From the NCBI RefSeq assembly GCF_001559595.1, contig NZ_LNTY01000055.1, positions 62,001 to 126,000 of the forward strand: a stretch of DNA of 64,000 bases, in the 5' to 3' direction. Numbering within the stretch: the first letter of the stretch is position 1; the number at the start of each line of letters is the position of its first letter. Under the pieces are notes generated by a model. The model saw only the letters and a list, made by a program, of their open reading frames with translations, ran no database searches and was not told where the DNA came from. Source of the DNA: Enterovibrio coralii (GTDB taxonomy: Bacteria > Pseudomonadota > Gammaproteobacteria > Enterobacterales > Vibrionaceae). Made by a program: the position numbers and the translations under genes. Positions 51,901-61,904 of this stretch are shown in pieces.

Positions 51901-52709
51901 TCGTTGAGTCGCTGCCGCCTTCTGCGGTGCAGGTGTCGAGTGATCTGGTGATCTTAAATGACGAGCTGAAACCCATCAGTGAAGAAGAGAAAGATCCGAT
52001 CACCATCAATGCCCAGATCAAGGTCAACATCGGGGATGATGTTCGCCTTGAAGCGTTCGGTCTGAAGACCAACCTTGAAGGCAAGCTGGATGTGCAGAGT
52101 AACAAGAAAGGCCCGAGTGTCAGCGGTGACGTGAATCTGGTGGACGGTACGTATCGATCGTTTGGTCAGGATTTGCTGATCAAAAAAGGTCTGATTTTGT
52201 TTAACGGGCCACCAGAACAACCTTACCTTCAAGTAGAAGCGATCCGTAACCCGAACAATATCGAAGACGATGTAGAAGCGGGTATTCGCGTGACAGGCCC
52301 TGCGGATGCACCAGAGGTGCAAGTGTTCTCACAACCTGCTATGCCTCAGGCGAATGCGCTTTCGTATCTGACACGCGGTCGTAACCTTGATAGTGAGTCT
52401 GACGGCAATGCCATGACGTCCATGTTGATCGGCCTTGGTTTATCGCAAAGCGGTAAGCTGGTTGGTCAGATTGGTGAAGCGTTTGGTGTTCAAGACCTTA
52501 CGGTCGATACCGCAGGCAGTGGTAACGATGAAAAAGTGGAAGTGTCTGGCTACATCCTGCCGGGTCTTCAGGTGAAATACGGGGTGGGTATTTTTACCAG
52601 CCTGCCAGAATTTACCGTGCGCTATCGCCTGATCAAGGACTTGTACCTTGAGGCCGTCTCCGGTGCCGACAACGCCGTCGACCTGCTCTATCAATTCAGT
52701 ATCAAATAA
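48985..52709 (+). CDS. tamB: TamB, large inner-membrane anchored AsmA-like protein (frame break near 51803)
   Basis: One missing base near 51803 splits a 1241-residue TamB. The N-terminal TM helix (RLTLAVVLLLVLIVVGVGAI) anchors it in the inner membrane; a long repetitive beta-taco region of DUF490 type follows, with many aliphatic-polar beta repeats such as GNIKGAASVDWSTLVKWD; the C-terminal DUF490 domain ends in FSIK-type YQFSIK. TamB spans the periplasm and with TamA serves outer-membrane assembly and lipid transport. The unrepaired frame would lose the conserved C-terminal domain needed for function. A terminator follows at 52711. Confidence 0.92.
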
Positions 52710-52710
52710 C

Positions 52711-52738
52711 AAAAAGCCCGCGACAGCGGGCTTTTTTT
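52711..52738. terminator. Bidirectional terminator between tamB and fbp
   Basis: AAAAAGCCCGC, GACA loop, GCGGGCTTTTT plus more T residues; convergent genes share it. Confidence 0.93.
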
Positions 52739-52755
52739 ATCGCAAATATTGAGGA

Positions 52756-53772
52756 TTAATCCTCGTCAGGGAACTCCGCCAAAAACGCCTCTGTCTTCTC
52801 AACCATGTTGGTCGAGCCAACGAAAAACGGCACGCGCTGATGAAGCTCAGTCGGCTTGATATCCATGATGCGCTGATGTCCGTTAGAGGCTTTACCACCA
52901 GCCTGCTCAATGATGAATGCCATTGGGTTGCACTCGTACAAGAGACGTAATTTCCCGCTCGGATACGCGGCGGTGCTTGGGTAGAGGAAGATCCCGCCTT
53001 TGAGCATATTGCGGTGGAAGTCCGACACCAAAGAACCGATGTAGCGCGAAGAATAAGGGCGGCCTTCTTCAGGTACGTTTTCCTGACAGTACTTGATGTA
53101 CTTTTTGATCCCGAGAGGGAAGCGAATGTAGTTCCCCTCGTTGATGGAGTAAATCTTGCCATCTTCTGGGATCGTCATGCTCTCATGCGATAAACAGAAG
53201 GCACCAATGGACGGATCGTAGGTGAAGCCATGTACGCCGTTGCCCGTGGTGTAAACCAGCATGGTTGAGGAGCCATAGATGATGTAGCCCGCAGCAACTT
53301 GCTGGTTGCCAGGCTGCAAGAAGTCATCAATGGTCGCGGGCTGGCCAATCGGAGACACACGGCGATAGATAGAAAAGATGGTGCCAACGGACACATTCAC
53401 ATCAATGTTGGAGGAACCATCGAGCGGATCCATCAAGATGACGTATTTGGCATTTCGACTGAGCTCAGAGTCAAAAATGACCGCTTCATCTTCTTCTTCA
53501 CTGGCTACGCCACACACTTGATCGCGTGCAGCCATCGCCGCTTTAAACTTCTCATTGGCGTAAACGTCGAGTTTTTGTTGTTCTTCTCCTTGAACGTTTT
53601 CACCGCCAAATGCTCCGGTAATATCGGCCAAACCTGCTTTGTTGATCTCGCGGTTGACGATTTTTGCTGCCAGTCGAATGGATGAAAGGAGAGAGCTCAG
53701 CTCCCCGCTGGCATTCGGGTATTCATGTTGTTTTTCAACAATGAATTCACCCAGTGTACGCATATCGGACAT
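52756..53772 (-). CDS. fbp: Fbp, class I fructose-1,6-bisphosphatase
   Basis: A 338-residue gluconeogenic FBPase. The metal site is in [19 protein letters not shown], preceded by SEEEDEAVI, and the C-terminal part has [20 protein letters not shown] and GHQRIMDI. It hydrolyses fructose-1,6-bisphosphate. I chose ATG 53772 (AAGGA 6 nt upstream, conserved start [10 protein letters not shown]) rather than the long open frame to 53931. It is divergent from mpl, the order seen in E. coli. Confidence 0.96.
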   Translation of the reverse strand: MSDMRTLGEFIVEKQHEYPNASGELSSLLSSIRLAAKIVNREINKAGLADITGAFGGENVQGEEQQKLDVYANEKFKAAMAARDQVCGVASEEEDEAVIFDSELSRNAKYVILMDPLDGSSNIDVNVSVGTIFSIYRRVSPIGQPATIDDFLQPGNQQVAAGYIIYGSSTMLVYTTGNGVHGFTYDPSIGAFCLSHESMTIPEDGKIYSINEGNYIRFPLGIKKYIKYCQENVPEEGRPYSSRYIGSLVSDFHRNMLKGGIFLYPSTAAYPSGKLRLLYECNPMAFIIEQAGGKASNGHQRIMDIKPTELHQRVPFFVGSTNMVEKTEAFLAEFPDED

Positions 53773-54108
53773 TTCAGATCCTTTTGATGTCTGAGAATGG
53801 ATTCTTGGGTAAGATGCTTTTAAAGCTGCAAGCAAAAAACATGAAAAAGCACCTGATAACTCGGCTGATTTCTCCATTGTTGACTGCAACTCTTGTCGCG
53901 CTTGGCTCAATTTCGCGTGAAAGTTCTGCAATAACTGGATAGAAAATCAACTTGTTACAAAGTTTATAGTGTAGAACTTTTTATTCGTAACGAAGTAATT
54001 TGGACGTATTCGGAACTGTGATCCGTAAACGAGGAAATGGCCGCTAAGGCGCATGTATTCTCACTAAACAGTTACGAACGCCCACTGTTTCTTGGCTGAC
54101 TAGAACCT
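53773..54108. promoter_or_regulatory. Divergent spacer between fbp and mpl
   Basis: A 336-nt spacer holding the promoters of fbp and mpl. An AT-rich core (about 53940-54000) contains TTGTTAC and TATAGTG boxes but not at standard spacing, so I cannot name a promoter. No gene or RNA is seen. Confidence 0.4.
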
Positions 54109-55481
54109 ATGCATATACATATTTTGGGAATCTGCGGCACCTTTATGGGCGGCGCAGCGATTTTGGCGAGACAACTTGGTCACAAGGTGACGGGCTGTGA
54201 TGCCAACGTTTATCCGCCAATGAGCACCCTGTTGGAATCTCAAGGGATCGACATCATTCAAGGGTATGACCCTTCACAACTCGACCCAGCTCCTGATTTG
54301 GTGGTGGTCGGTAACGCGATGAGTCGCGGTAACCCTTGCGTCGAGTACGTGCTCAACAAAAATCTCAATTACACCTCTGGCCCTCAGTGGTTGCTGGACT
54401 TCTTGCTCAAAGATCGTTGGGTGATGGCGGTTGCTGGCACACATGGTAAAACCACCACAGCAAGCATGCTGGCATGGGTACTGGAAGATTGCGGCTATGA
54501 GCGGGATACCTGATTGGTGGTGTACCGGGCAACTTTGGTGTGTCTGCGCGTTTGGGCGGGAGCATGTTCTTCGTGGTTGAAGCGGACGAATACGACAGCG
54601 CCTTCTTCGATAAACGATCCAAGTTTGTTCACTACCATCCACGTACGCTGATCTTGAACAACCTTGAATTCGATCATGCCGACATCTTTGACGATCTCGC
54701 AGCGATCCAAAAACAATTCCACCACTTGGTACGCACCGTACCGGGTATCGGCCGGATCATTGCGCCATCCAATGATGAAAACATTGCGGAAACGCTGAAA
54801 AAAGGCTGTTGGAGCGAGCTGGAATACGCTGGCGAAGACGGCATTTGGAAAGCGGAAAAACGTAAAGCTGACGGTAGCGAGTTTAATGTGTGGTTTGACG
54901 GTGATTGCGTCGGCACAGTGATGTGGGATTTGGTGGGTGACCACAACGTCAATAACGCGCTGATGACGATTGCAGCAGCGCGCCATGTCGGCGTGACGCC
55001 AGACTTGGCCTGTGAAGCCTTAGGCAAGTTCATCAACACCAAACGCCGTCTTGAGCACAAAGGCGATTTTGCGGGTGTCACCGTCTATGACGATTTTGCC
55101 CACCACCCAACGGCAATCAAAACTACGTTGGAAGGTCTGCGCGCCAAAGTCGGTGAGCGTCGTATTCTGGCGGTGTTAGAGCCACGCTCGAACACCATGA
55201 AGATGGGTGTTCACAAAGACGACATCGCGCCGTCACTAGATGCGGCAGACGAAGTGATCATGTTCCATCCTGAAGAGATCAAATGGAACGTCGCCGACGT
55301 AGCTAACCTGTGTAAAGCACCGTCATCGGTCTATCGTGACATTGATGCGCTGGTTGAAGGCGTTGTCGGCTCAGTAAACGCAGGGGATGTTATCTTGGTG
55401 ATGAGTAACGGCGGCTTTGGTGGTATTCACGGTAAGCTGCAAGCGGCATTGGAAAATAGCGTTCAGGAAGTTCATGGCTAA
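54109..55481 (+). CDS. mpl: Mpl, murein tripeptide ligase (frame break near 54504)
   Basis: Restoring one C near 54504 (GAGC-CGGGATAC) gives 457 residues, as in E. coli. The N-terminal domain binds UDP-MurNAc ([20 protein letters not shown]), the central domain has the ATP loop [11 protein letters not shown] and later [20 protein letters not shown] and HHPTAI, and the C-terminal domain has [12 protein letters not shown]. It joins recycled murein tripeptide to UDP-MurNAc in the cytosol. mpl overlaps ubiX by 8 nt. A genuine break here would be unexpected for a conserved recycling gene. Confidence 0.94.
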
Positions 55482-56103
55482 TTCAGATACCGATAAACGT
55501 ATTACGCTGGCGTGGAGCGGCGCCTCTGGCGCGCCTTATGGGCTGCGACTATTGGAGTGCTTGCTAGCGGCCGATTACGAAGTCTATCTTCTGATTTCTT
55601 CCGCTGCGCGTGTGGTACTGGCCACTGAACACGGTTTGAAATTGCCATCTGGCCCTGACGCGGTGAAAGCGGCATTGGTCGAACACCTTAACGTGCCTAC
55701 AGACAAGCTGGTGGTATGTGGCAAAGAAGACTGGTTCTCGCCCGTCGCATCAGGCTCAGCGGCACCCAAGAAAATGGTGGTGTGTCCGTGCTCTGCGGGA
55801 TCGCTAGCGGCCATTGCTCACGGTATGTCAGACAACCTTGCTGAACGCGCAGCTGACGTGGTGCTGAAAGAGCGAGGCCAATTGCTACTCGTGGTGCGTG
55901 AAACACCATTCTCAACGCTGCATTTGGAAAACATGCTGAAGCTGTCGCAAATGGGTGTCACCATCATGCCCGCGGCACCGGGCTTCTACCATCAGCCTAA
56001 AACCATTGAAGATCTTGTCGACTTTATGGTGGCGCGGATCCTCGATCATCTTGGGATTGAGCAGGTGCTGGTGCCAAGGTGGGGATACGATCAAAGAAGC
56101 TAA
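55474..56103 (+). CDS. ubiX: UbiX, flavin prenyltransferase
   Basis: A 209-residue UbiX with the FMN and prenyl-phosphate sites: [52 protein letters not shown] and [19 protein letters not shown]. It makes prenylated FMN, the cofactor of UbiD decarboxylase in ubiquinone synthesis. Start ATG 55474 overlaps the mpl stop and follows AGGAAG. A terminator follows at 56126. Confidence 0.94.
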   Translation: MANSDTDKRITLAWSGASGAPYGLRLLECLLAADYEVYLLISSAARVVLATEHGLKLPSGPDAVKAALVEHLNVPTDKLVVCGKEDWFSPVASGSAAPKKMVVCPCSAGSLAAIAHGMSDNLAERAADVVLKERGQLLLVVRETPFSTLHLENMLKLSQMGVTIMPAAPGFYHQPKTIEDLVDFMVARILDHLGIEQVLVPRWGYDQRS

Positions 56104-56125
56104 TGCGCAGCATCTTGGATCCAAT

Positions 56126-56154
56126 AAAAAGCCATTCGGATGAATGGCTTTTTT
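56126..56154. terminator. Terminator after ubiX
   Basis: AAAAAGCCATTC, GGAT loop, GAATGGC and six T residues; it closes mpl-ubiX and can also serve the converging monooxygenase-like gene. Confidence 0.92.
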
Positions 56155-56168
56155 GATCGCGTCTTCGC

Positions 56169-56528
56169 TTATTTGGTGTAGCGGTTCATCTGCATGGTCG
56201 AAGCATCAATCTTGTCCATAAAACCTGCTGCGGCAGGTGCCTCCATAAAGCTGTTCATTGACGCTTGGGCGTCACCTTCGCTCGCCCAATGCACGACAAC
56301 TAACCATTCTCCGTTCTGACCTTTCGCCGATTCTCGACTCAAAAAACCAGGCTGTTTTGCAACGTGCTCAATTTCGACTTGTTTATCGAGTGGTGCAAAG
56401 GTTTCGTAGCTGACGCCATCTTTGAGTTTGAAGGTCGCGATTTCAATCACTTCCGCCATGCTGAAGGTTGACGCAAGCAGCGTGGCCAGTGCAGCACCTT
56501 TAGTAAGTTGAGCAATACTTTTTCTCAT
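56169..56528 (-). CDS. Secreted ABM-fold (antibiotic biosynthesis monooxygenase-like) protein
   Basis: A 119-residue protein with a signal peptide (ALATLLASTFSMAEV). The mature 90 residues form an ABM-like ferredoxin fold: VIEIATFKLKDGVSYETF, VEIEHVAKQPGFLSRESA and WLVVVHWASEGDAQASM. The group includes secreted enzymes and stress proteins without known function. ATG 56528 follows GGAGAAAAACA; the open frame to 56645 lacks a site. It is divergent from the LysR gene at 56696, its likely regulator. Confidence 0.75.
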   Translation of the reverse strand: MRKSIAQLTKGAALATLLASTFSMAEVIEIATFKLKDGVSYETFAPLDKQVEIEHVAKQPGFLSRESAKGQNGEWLVVVHWASEGDAQASMNSFMEAPAAAGFMDKIDASTMQMNRYTK

Positions 56529-56695
56529 TGTTTTTCTCCAATCCCTGTTCGCAAAATTGTTCCGAGATATCAAAACGACCTGAGATTTCAGGCTATTTGA
56601 CGATAAGACTTCTCGTCTGATGATTAAGTTACTCAGCAAGACCATGTTGATAAATGGCTATAGTGTTTAGTGACTATCAACAAGGTGTTGTCAGT

Positions 56696-57610
56696 ATGGA
56701 TAAGCTCGAAACCATGAAGGTGTTTATTGCGGTGGCGGAATTAGGGTCTTTTGCCAAAGCAGCGGACAGGCTTGGGTTCTCTCCACAATTGGTCAGCAAA
56801 TACGTCGCGGCGTTAGAGGAAAATCTTCATACTCGGCTGCTGCACCGAACGACGCGGAAAGTGAGTTTGACGGACGCGGGGGCACTCTATTTTCAGCGTT
56901 GTCTGCAGGTGTTAGATGACATTACTGACATGGAGCATTCGCTGCTGGCAGAGCAGGTGCACTTAAGCGGTGAGTTAACCATTGCTGTACCAGTGTCTTT
57001 TGGCGTGAGGCATTTGCCCAAGCTGTTGTTGGACTTTCAGCGGCAGCATCCTGAGATAAAGATTGTCTTGAAACTGTCGGACTCAAAAGTGGATCTGATC
57101 GATGAAGGTGTGGATCTTGCGCTTCGCATTGGGCATTTGGAAAGCAGTTCGCTGATCGCGAGAAAGCTTGCGCCAGTTCGTATGGGGATCTTTGCCTCGT
57201 CCGCCTACCTGTCAAAACACGGCACACCGAAAACGCCGAATGATCTGAAGCATCACCGGTATCTGCAATACAGCTACTCGCACGCCAACATGCTGTTCTC
57301 TGAGTTCGACGTCATTGGACAGGATTTTGATTTTCCTGCGATGCTGGTAGCCAACAACGGCGACCTGTTAGTGAATGCGGCAGTGGAAGGGGCAGGCATC
57401 GCTATTCAACCTACTTTCATTGCCAGTGAGGCGTTTGCCAATGGGAAATTGGAAAAGATACTGAATGGGTATGAGCCTAAACCTTTGGCACTTTATGCCG
57501 TCTACCTCGCGCGCAAGTTTTTGCCGGGCAAAATTCGGGTTTTTATCGACTTTGCCAGTCAGTATTACGGCGAGCAACCTTACTGGGACCGGCCTTTTGG
57601 CAGTGAGTAG
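56696..57610 (+). CDS. LysR-family transcriptional regulator
   Basis: A 304-residue LysR regulator: winged HTH with FIAVAELGSFAKAADRLGFS and LVSKYVAALE, HRTTRKVSLTDAG, then a substrate-binding domain beginning LSGELTIAVPVSFGVRHLP. ATG 56696 follows AAGGTG; the upstream start at 56654 is less likely. The gene is divergent from the secreted ABM-like protein at 56528, which it probably controls. Ligand unknown. Confidence 0.86.
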   Translation: MDKLETMKVFIAVAELGSFAKAADRLGFSPQLVSKYVAALEENLHTRLLHRTTRKVSLTDAGALYFQRCLQVLDDITDMEHSLLAEQVHLSGELTIAVPVSFGVRHLPKLLLDFQRQHPEIKIVLKLSDSKVDLIDEGVDLALRIGHLESSSLIARKLAPVRMGIFASSAYLSKHGTPKTPNDLKHHRYLQYSYSHANMLFSEFDVIGQDFDFPAMLVANNGDLLVNAAVEGAGIAIQPTFIASEAFANGKLEKILNGYEPKPLALYAVYLARKFLPGKIRVFIDFASQYYGEQPYWDRPFGSE

Positions 57611-57620
57611 TGAGCAGTGA

Positions 57621-57643
57621 AAAAGGGCCATATAGGCCCCTTT
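57621..57643. terminator. Short hairpin between LysR and usp genes
   Basis: AAAAGGGCC, ATATA loop, GGCCC and TTT: a modest intrinsic terminator between convergent genes. Confidence 0.65.
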
Positions 57644-57682
57644 ATGTTGCCGCGTTTTGTCGCTTGGAAACGCACTGTTGGC

Positions 57683-58120
57683 TCAGCCTTGCGGCTTTAA
57701 GATCAATACATTGACCTTAGATTGTTCGAGCACCTTCGAGGCGACAGAGCCGATGATGAGCTTGTTGGCTTTTGAACGCTTATGGCTTGGCATAATAATC
57801 AAATCGCAACCTAATGCCTCAGCGGTTTTCACAATCGCCTTGTAAGGCTTGCCTTCAGCAACCGATAAGTCATAAGCCACACCTTCTGGCATCATGCGTT
57901 CGGCAAATGCTCTTAGGTTGTTGCGAACATCCTGCTTCATTTGACGTGCAGCATCTTCAGGGAAGTAAGATTGCACCATGGAGTTATGGATCCCCGGCAG
58001 CGCGGTGAGAAGGTGCAAGGTTGCACCCGTTTGTCCTGCCAGCCAAATCGCATGATCTACCGCTTTGTCTGCAAAGCTCTCATCATTCAAATCAACAGGG
58101 ACAAGAATGTGCTTATACAT
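57683..58120 (-). CDS. UspA-family universal stress protein
   Basis: A 145-residue Usp fold with ILVPVDLNDESFADKAVDHA near the start and the ATP-binding C-terminal IIMPSHKRSKANKLIIGSVASKVLEQSKVNVLIL (G-2x-G-9x-G type pattern). In other bacteria Usp proteins are paired with TRAP transporters and modulate them (TeaD with TeaABC); here it follows the TRAP permease gene by 52 nt. The Usp role in transport control is by analogy. Confidence 0.85.
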   Translation of the reverse strand: MYKHILVPVDLNDESFADKAVDHAIWLAGQTGATLHLLTALPGIHNSMVQSYFPEDAARQMKQDVRNNLRAFAERMMPEGVAYDLSVAEGKPYKAIVKTAEALGCDLIIMPSHKRSKANKLIIGSVASKVLEQSKVNVLILKPQG

Positions 58121-58172
58121 GAATGACTCTCTCTATGTGTCGTGATGAAAGGGACCCGAAGGCCCCGGTAAA

Positions 58173-60731
58173 TTACGCGGTTTGTTTCGCCCTGCGGCGT
58201 TGGTTCCACGCCAATGCGCCCAATAGCAAGAAGGTCGGTACGAATACCCATTCCTTGGATGGACGATCAGCAGGCGTGCTGACTTGAACGATTTCCCAGT
58301 CAAAGTCGATGCCCGCTTTAGAGGCAGGGCTACCCCACTGAACCATATCTACCACTTTCGCACCGTCTTCATCACGAAGCTCCAGACCCGTTGACATAAC
58401 GCGCGCTAAACCTTCAGCTTGTGCCATGTCGACTGGCAGATGTACGTGTTTGGTGACGATATCGCCATCGATAGTTTCACCACGTACTTGCAGGTTCAAC
58501 GTTTGACCATCAGGAAGTTTTTCAGCCACCTCGATCACAGCTGAACCCGGATAGTCGTTTGTTGGCGGATGGATTTGATCCCACCAATAATCCGGACGGA
58601 ACAAGGAGAAAGTGATCAGCAGTAGGAAGAGGGTTTCCCACCATTTGTTTTTGGTAAACCACCAACCCTGTGTGGCTGCGGAGAACACCAACATGGCGAC
58701 CGTGGCAGACACAATCGTCAGTATCAGATGAACGGGGCCACTGATGTCCATCAACAGCAATTGGGTGTTGAAGATGAACATAAACGGCAGAATTGCAGTA
58801 CGAATATCGTAGGTGAAACCTTGAATACCGGTACGGATCGGGTCGGACTTGGCAATCGCCGCGGCCGCAAAGGCTGCAAGGCCAACAGGCGGCGTATCAT
58901 CGGCCAGAATACCGAAGTAGAACACGAACAAGTGCACGGCAATCAGTGGGATGATGAGGCCTTCTTGCGCGCCCAGCGTCACAATAACCGGTGCCATCAG
59001 TGTCGATACAACGATGTAGTTTGCCGTTGTTGGCAGACCCATGCCCAAGATAAGACTGATGATGGCAGTAAACAGCAGCATCAACATGATGTTGCCGCCC
59101 GAGATGAACTCAACAAAGTCTGTCATCACCAGACCAATGCCGGTTAGCGTGACGACACCTACTACGATACCTGCCGCGGCTGTCGCCACACCGATACCAA
59201 TCATGTTGCGTGCACCTGCGACAAAACCTTCTGCTAAGTCGACAAAGCCGTTTTTGAGGGCTTCACCAAAGTTTGATTCGCCTTTAAAGAAGGCAATCAG
59301 CGGACGCTGAGTCACAACGATAAACATCATGAACAAGGTCGCCCAGAATGCAGAGAGACCCGGTGAGAAGCGCTCAACCATCAGACACCATACCAAGACC
59401 ACGATAGGCAGCAGGTAGTAAAGACCTGAGCGTACGGTTGGACCTGGATCTGGCAGCTCTGAAAGGTCGGTATCTGCGGGGTCTTCTACCGCCTCTTTTT
59501 TGTATTGCGAGGAGTAGCGAACCAGTGCGACGTAAGCAATAAAAATAGCTACAGCAATAATTGGACTTGCCGCGGCGCCAAACACATCTTTGGTCCAGCC
59601 GATGCCGTAGTAAACCGCAAAGCTCATTACGCAGATGCCAATCACGATGGTGACAAAGCTCAGAAGAGATTGCACAACGGTCGATTGGTGACGACGAGGA
59701 AGGCCCGTCATGCCCGCCTTACACGCTTCAAGGTGAACGATATAGATAAGGGCGATGTAAGAAATGATCGCTGGCAGAATCGCAGCTTTAATCACTTCGA
59801 TATAAGGAATACCCACGTATTCCACCATCAAAAACGCAGCCGCACCCATGATAGGTGGCGTGAGCTGTCCATTGGTTGAAGCCGCTACTTCTACTGCGCC
59901 AGCTTTAGTGCCAGGGAAACCCACACGCTTCATCAATGGAATGGTGAATACACCGGTCGTGACCACGTTGGCGATGGAGGAGCCAGAAATCAGGCCGGAA
60001 AGCCCCGATGCCACCACGGCCGCTTTCGCTGGGCCGCCACGCATATGACCAAGCATGGAGAAGGCGACTTTGATGAAGTAGCCGCCAGCACCCGCTTTAT
60101 CGAGCAGTGCACCAAACAAAACAAACAAGAACACGAAAGACGTAGATACGCCAAGTGCCACCCCGAATACCCCTTCGGTGGTTAGCCACATGTGCGACAT
60201 CGCTTTATTTAGGCTTGCACCTTTGTGCGCGATGACGTCCGGCATATGAGGACCTGCAAAGGTATAAATCAAAAATACCAGTGCAACCACCATCAAAGGT
60301 GGCCCCAACGCCCGTCGTGTGGCCTCAAGCAGCAGGATCATCCCTGTGACAGCAACGACGATATCAAAGCTTGTTGGCGCACCTGCGCGCGATGCAAGCT
60401 CTGAGTAAAAGAGGAATAAATAGCCTGCAGAGAAGCTTCCAGCGAGCGCAAAGACCCAATCTTGCAGAGGGATGCGGTCACGCGGTGAATTCTTTAGAGC
60501 AGGGTAGGCGGTGAATGCCAAGAAGATAGCAAACGCCAAGTGTATTGAGCGCGCTTCGGTATCATTAAGCGCAACGGTGAATGGTGAGGCATACCAAAGC
60601 TGGAATATTGACCAGCACAAAGGAACAAACCAAAGGATTCGTCCCGGTATCCCGGATGGAGCACGGGCCCCGGTGTCCGCTTGTGCGACAATATCCTGCG
60701 CTTCTTGCGGTGTCTCGGTCGTCTTCGTCAT
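58173..60731 (-). CDS. Fused DctQM-type TRAP (TAXI) transporter permease
   Basis: An 852-residue membrane protein with about 18 or more TM segments. An N-terminal 4-TM small-subunit-like part (about 30-150) precedes the large 12-TM DctM-like part (GALLDKAGAGGYFIKVAFSM, PPIMGAAAFLMVEYVGIPY, LTGIGLVMTDFVEFISGG, LGMGLPTTANYIVVSTLMAP). A C-terminal soluble DUF3394-like part (about 700-820; EIVQVST) follows. TRAP permeases use Na+ or H+ gradients and a periplasmic TAXI binding protein; none is encoded in this window, so it must lie elsewhere. ATG 60731 follows AGGA; the open frame to 60791 lacks a site. Confidence 0.88.
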   Translation of the reverse strand: MTKTTETPQEAQDIVAQADTGARAPSGIPGRILWFVPLCWSIFQLWYASPFTVALNDTEARSIHLAFAIFLAFTAYPALKNSPRDRIPLQDWVFALAGSFSAGYLFLFYSELASRAGAPTSFDIVVAVTGMILLLEATRRALGPPLMVVALVFLIYTFAGPHMPDVIAHKGASLNKAMSHMWLTTEGVFGVALGVSTSFVFLFVLFGALLDKAGAGGYFIKVAFSMLGHMRGGPAKAAVVASGLSGLISGSSIANVVTTGVFTIPLMKRVGFPGTKAGAVEVAASTNGQLTPPIMGAAAFLMVEYVGIPYIEVIKAAILPAIISYIALIYIVHLEACKAGMTGLPRRHQSTVVQSLLSFVTIVIGICVMSFAVYYGIGWTKDVFGAAASPIIAVAIFIAYVALVRYSSQYKKEAVEDPADTDLSELPDPGPTVRSGLYYLLPIVVLVWCLMVERFSPGLSAFWATLFMMFIVVTQRPLIAFFKGESNFGEALKNGFVDLAEGFVAGARNMIGIGVATAAAGIVVGVVTLTGIGLVMTDFVEFISGGNIMLMLLFTAIISLILGMGLPTTANYIVVSTLMAPVIVTLGAQEGLIIPLIAVHLFVFYFGILADDTPPVGLAAFAAAAIAKSDPIRTGIQGFTYDIRTAILPFMFIFNTQLLLMDISGPVHLILTIVSATVAMLVFSAATQGWWFTKNKWWETLFLLLITFSLFRPDYWWDQIHPPTNDYPGSAVIEVAEKLPDGQTLNLQVRGETIDGDIVTKHVHLPVDMAQAEGLARVMSTGLELRDEDGAKVVDMVQWGSPASKAGIDFDWEIVQVSTPADRPSKEWVFVPTFLLLGALAWNQRRRAKQTA

Positions 60732-61068
60732 GCCATTGTCCTTTAATTGGCAAGTAAAAGTGTAAAAACACCTGACATCAGAGGCTGACAATTCCAGTTT
60801 GACTGGCTTATCTTCACAGCGCGTTTTCTACGGCTTTTTTCTCCAGCTAATGACACTCGGTGTAAGGCGATGCCTTTTTTAAGGCTCAGTTTATTTTGTG
60901 AAAATTGGCTTTCTTTAATAAGGATGATAACAAATCCTTTTCCGAAATTTAAAACCGGAGAAATATTTTGTCATGACATTTCACATCGAAATGAGGTGTG
61001 AGGGTGGAGAAAAATACGAAAGTACCAATTGTGAGACAGTTATTGGTAAAAGAGGGGAGTAGTGCTGG
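60732..61068. promoter_or_regulatory. Promoter region of the TRAP-usp operon
   Basis: About 337 nt with no gene seen. It has a 10-bp palindrome TGTCATGACA at 60969-60978 and an AT-rich stretch around 60910-60960 with TTTCTTTAATAAGGATGATAAC that may include promoter boxes. No TAXI binding protein reads here. Confidence 0.35.
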
Positions 61069-61108
61069 ATAAAAAAATAGGCAGAGCGCCTTGTATGGCA
61101 GTCTGCCC
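61069..61108 (-). terminator. Terminator of argR
   Basis: On the minus strand GGCAGA and TCTGCC form a stem with a 16-nt loop, followed by TATTTTTTT. It lies 24 nt after the argR stop. Confidence 0.75.
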
Positions 61109-61130
61109 AGATAGTTTGTTTAAAACGAAA

Positions 61131-61601
61131 TTAGCGGGTGTAGTCAAACAGACCGCATACAGCGTCAAACAGTTGAGATGTGGTGGTGGCACGTGTCGGT
61201 GTGATGAAGATGGTATCGTCACCCGCGACCACACCCAGAATGCCTTCCGCCTTGCCGAGTGAGTCAAGCAGACGAGCGATAAGCTGTGCAGCACCTGGAC
61301 CCGTGTGGATCACAACAAGTGCGTCGTTGTAATCAATGTCCATCACCAGCTCTTTCAGCGGGCTGCTTGTGGTTGGTACGCCCAGCTCAACTGGCAGGCA
61401 GTACACCATTTCCATCTTGGCATTACGCGTACGCACGGCACCGAATTTCGTCAGCATGCGAGAGACTTTCGACTGGTTAATGTTTTCAAAGCCTTGCGCT
61501 TTCAGTGCATCGACGATTTCGCCCTGCGAGCTGAATTTCTCTTCTTTTAAGATCGCTTTAAACGCTTTTACCAATAGATCTTGTTTATCTGAATTGCGCA
61601 T
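61131..61601 (-). CDS. argR: ArgR, arginine repressor
   Basis: A 156-residue ArgR, standard length. N-terminal winged HTH with [20 protein letters not shown] and [19 protein letters not shown]-terminal oligomerisation and arginine-binding domain with [20 protein letters not shown] and [13 protein letters not shown]. It binds arginine as a hexamer and represses arginine synthesis genes. It is divergent from mdh, the conserved order of gammaproteobacteria. Confidence 0.97.
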   Translation of the reverse strand: MRNSDKQDLLVKAFKAILKEEKFSSQGEIVDALKAQGFENINQSKVSRMLTKFGAVRTRNAKMEMVYCLPVELGVPTTSSPLKELVMDIDYNDALVVIHTGPGAAQLIARLLDSLGKAEGILGVVAGDDTIFITPTRATTTSQLFDAVCGLFDYTR

Positions 61602-61904
61602 ATGTCTTCTTTCTTCCCCATGTCAGGATGGCGCATTTTTGCATAGTGATTCAGGCTGGGGCAATAAAATCAGCAGTAAAGTGACGCACCTATCACCTTT
61701 CAACCCGCCTGTCTGGCCGAAGGCGGAAAAATGAGAGGCTGGCTTATCCTTAGAGTGATAAGCTTGTCGACATCCTTCCCAGCCACGTATGATGCATTCA
61801 GGTTGAAACACACGCACATATGCATCGCGAAAAAGTAAACCATATTACGGGCCATGTGCGTTAACCAAAGGTCTGAATTAAAAATCGTACATAAGGAGAA
61901 CGAA
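61602..61904. promoter_or_regulatory. Divergent spacer between argR and mdh
   Basis: A 303-nt spacer with promoters for both genes. A strong ribosome site AAGGAG lies before mdh. ARG boxes (consensus AATGAATAATTATTCATT) were looked for and none is convincing by eye. No gene or RNA was seen. Confidence 0.4.

Noticed and set aside
51750..52709. Separate gene after tamB
   Set aside because: It is the conserved C-terminal DUF490 domain of TamB after one missing base.
2337..54504. Interpretation of the split genes as true pseudogenes or programmed frameshifts
   Set aside because: All are one-base losses at unrelated sites without slippery sequences or stimulatory structures, and they affect housekeeping genes; artefact is simpler.
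60950..61010. CRP-like site TCACA...TGTGA upstream of the TRAP operon
   Set aside because: Half-sites are in the reverse order and wrong spacing for CRP (TGTGA-N6-TCACA).
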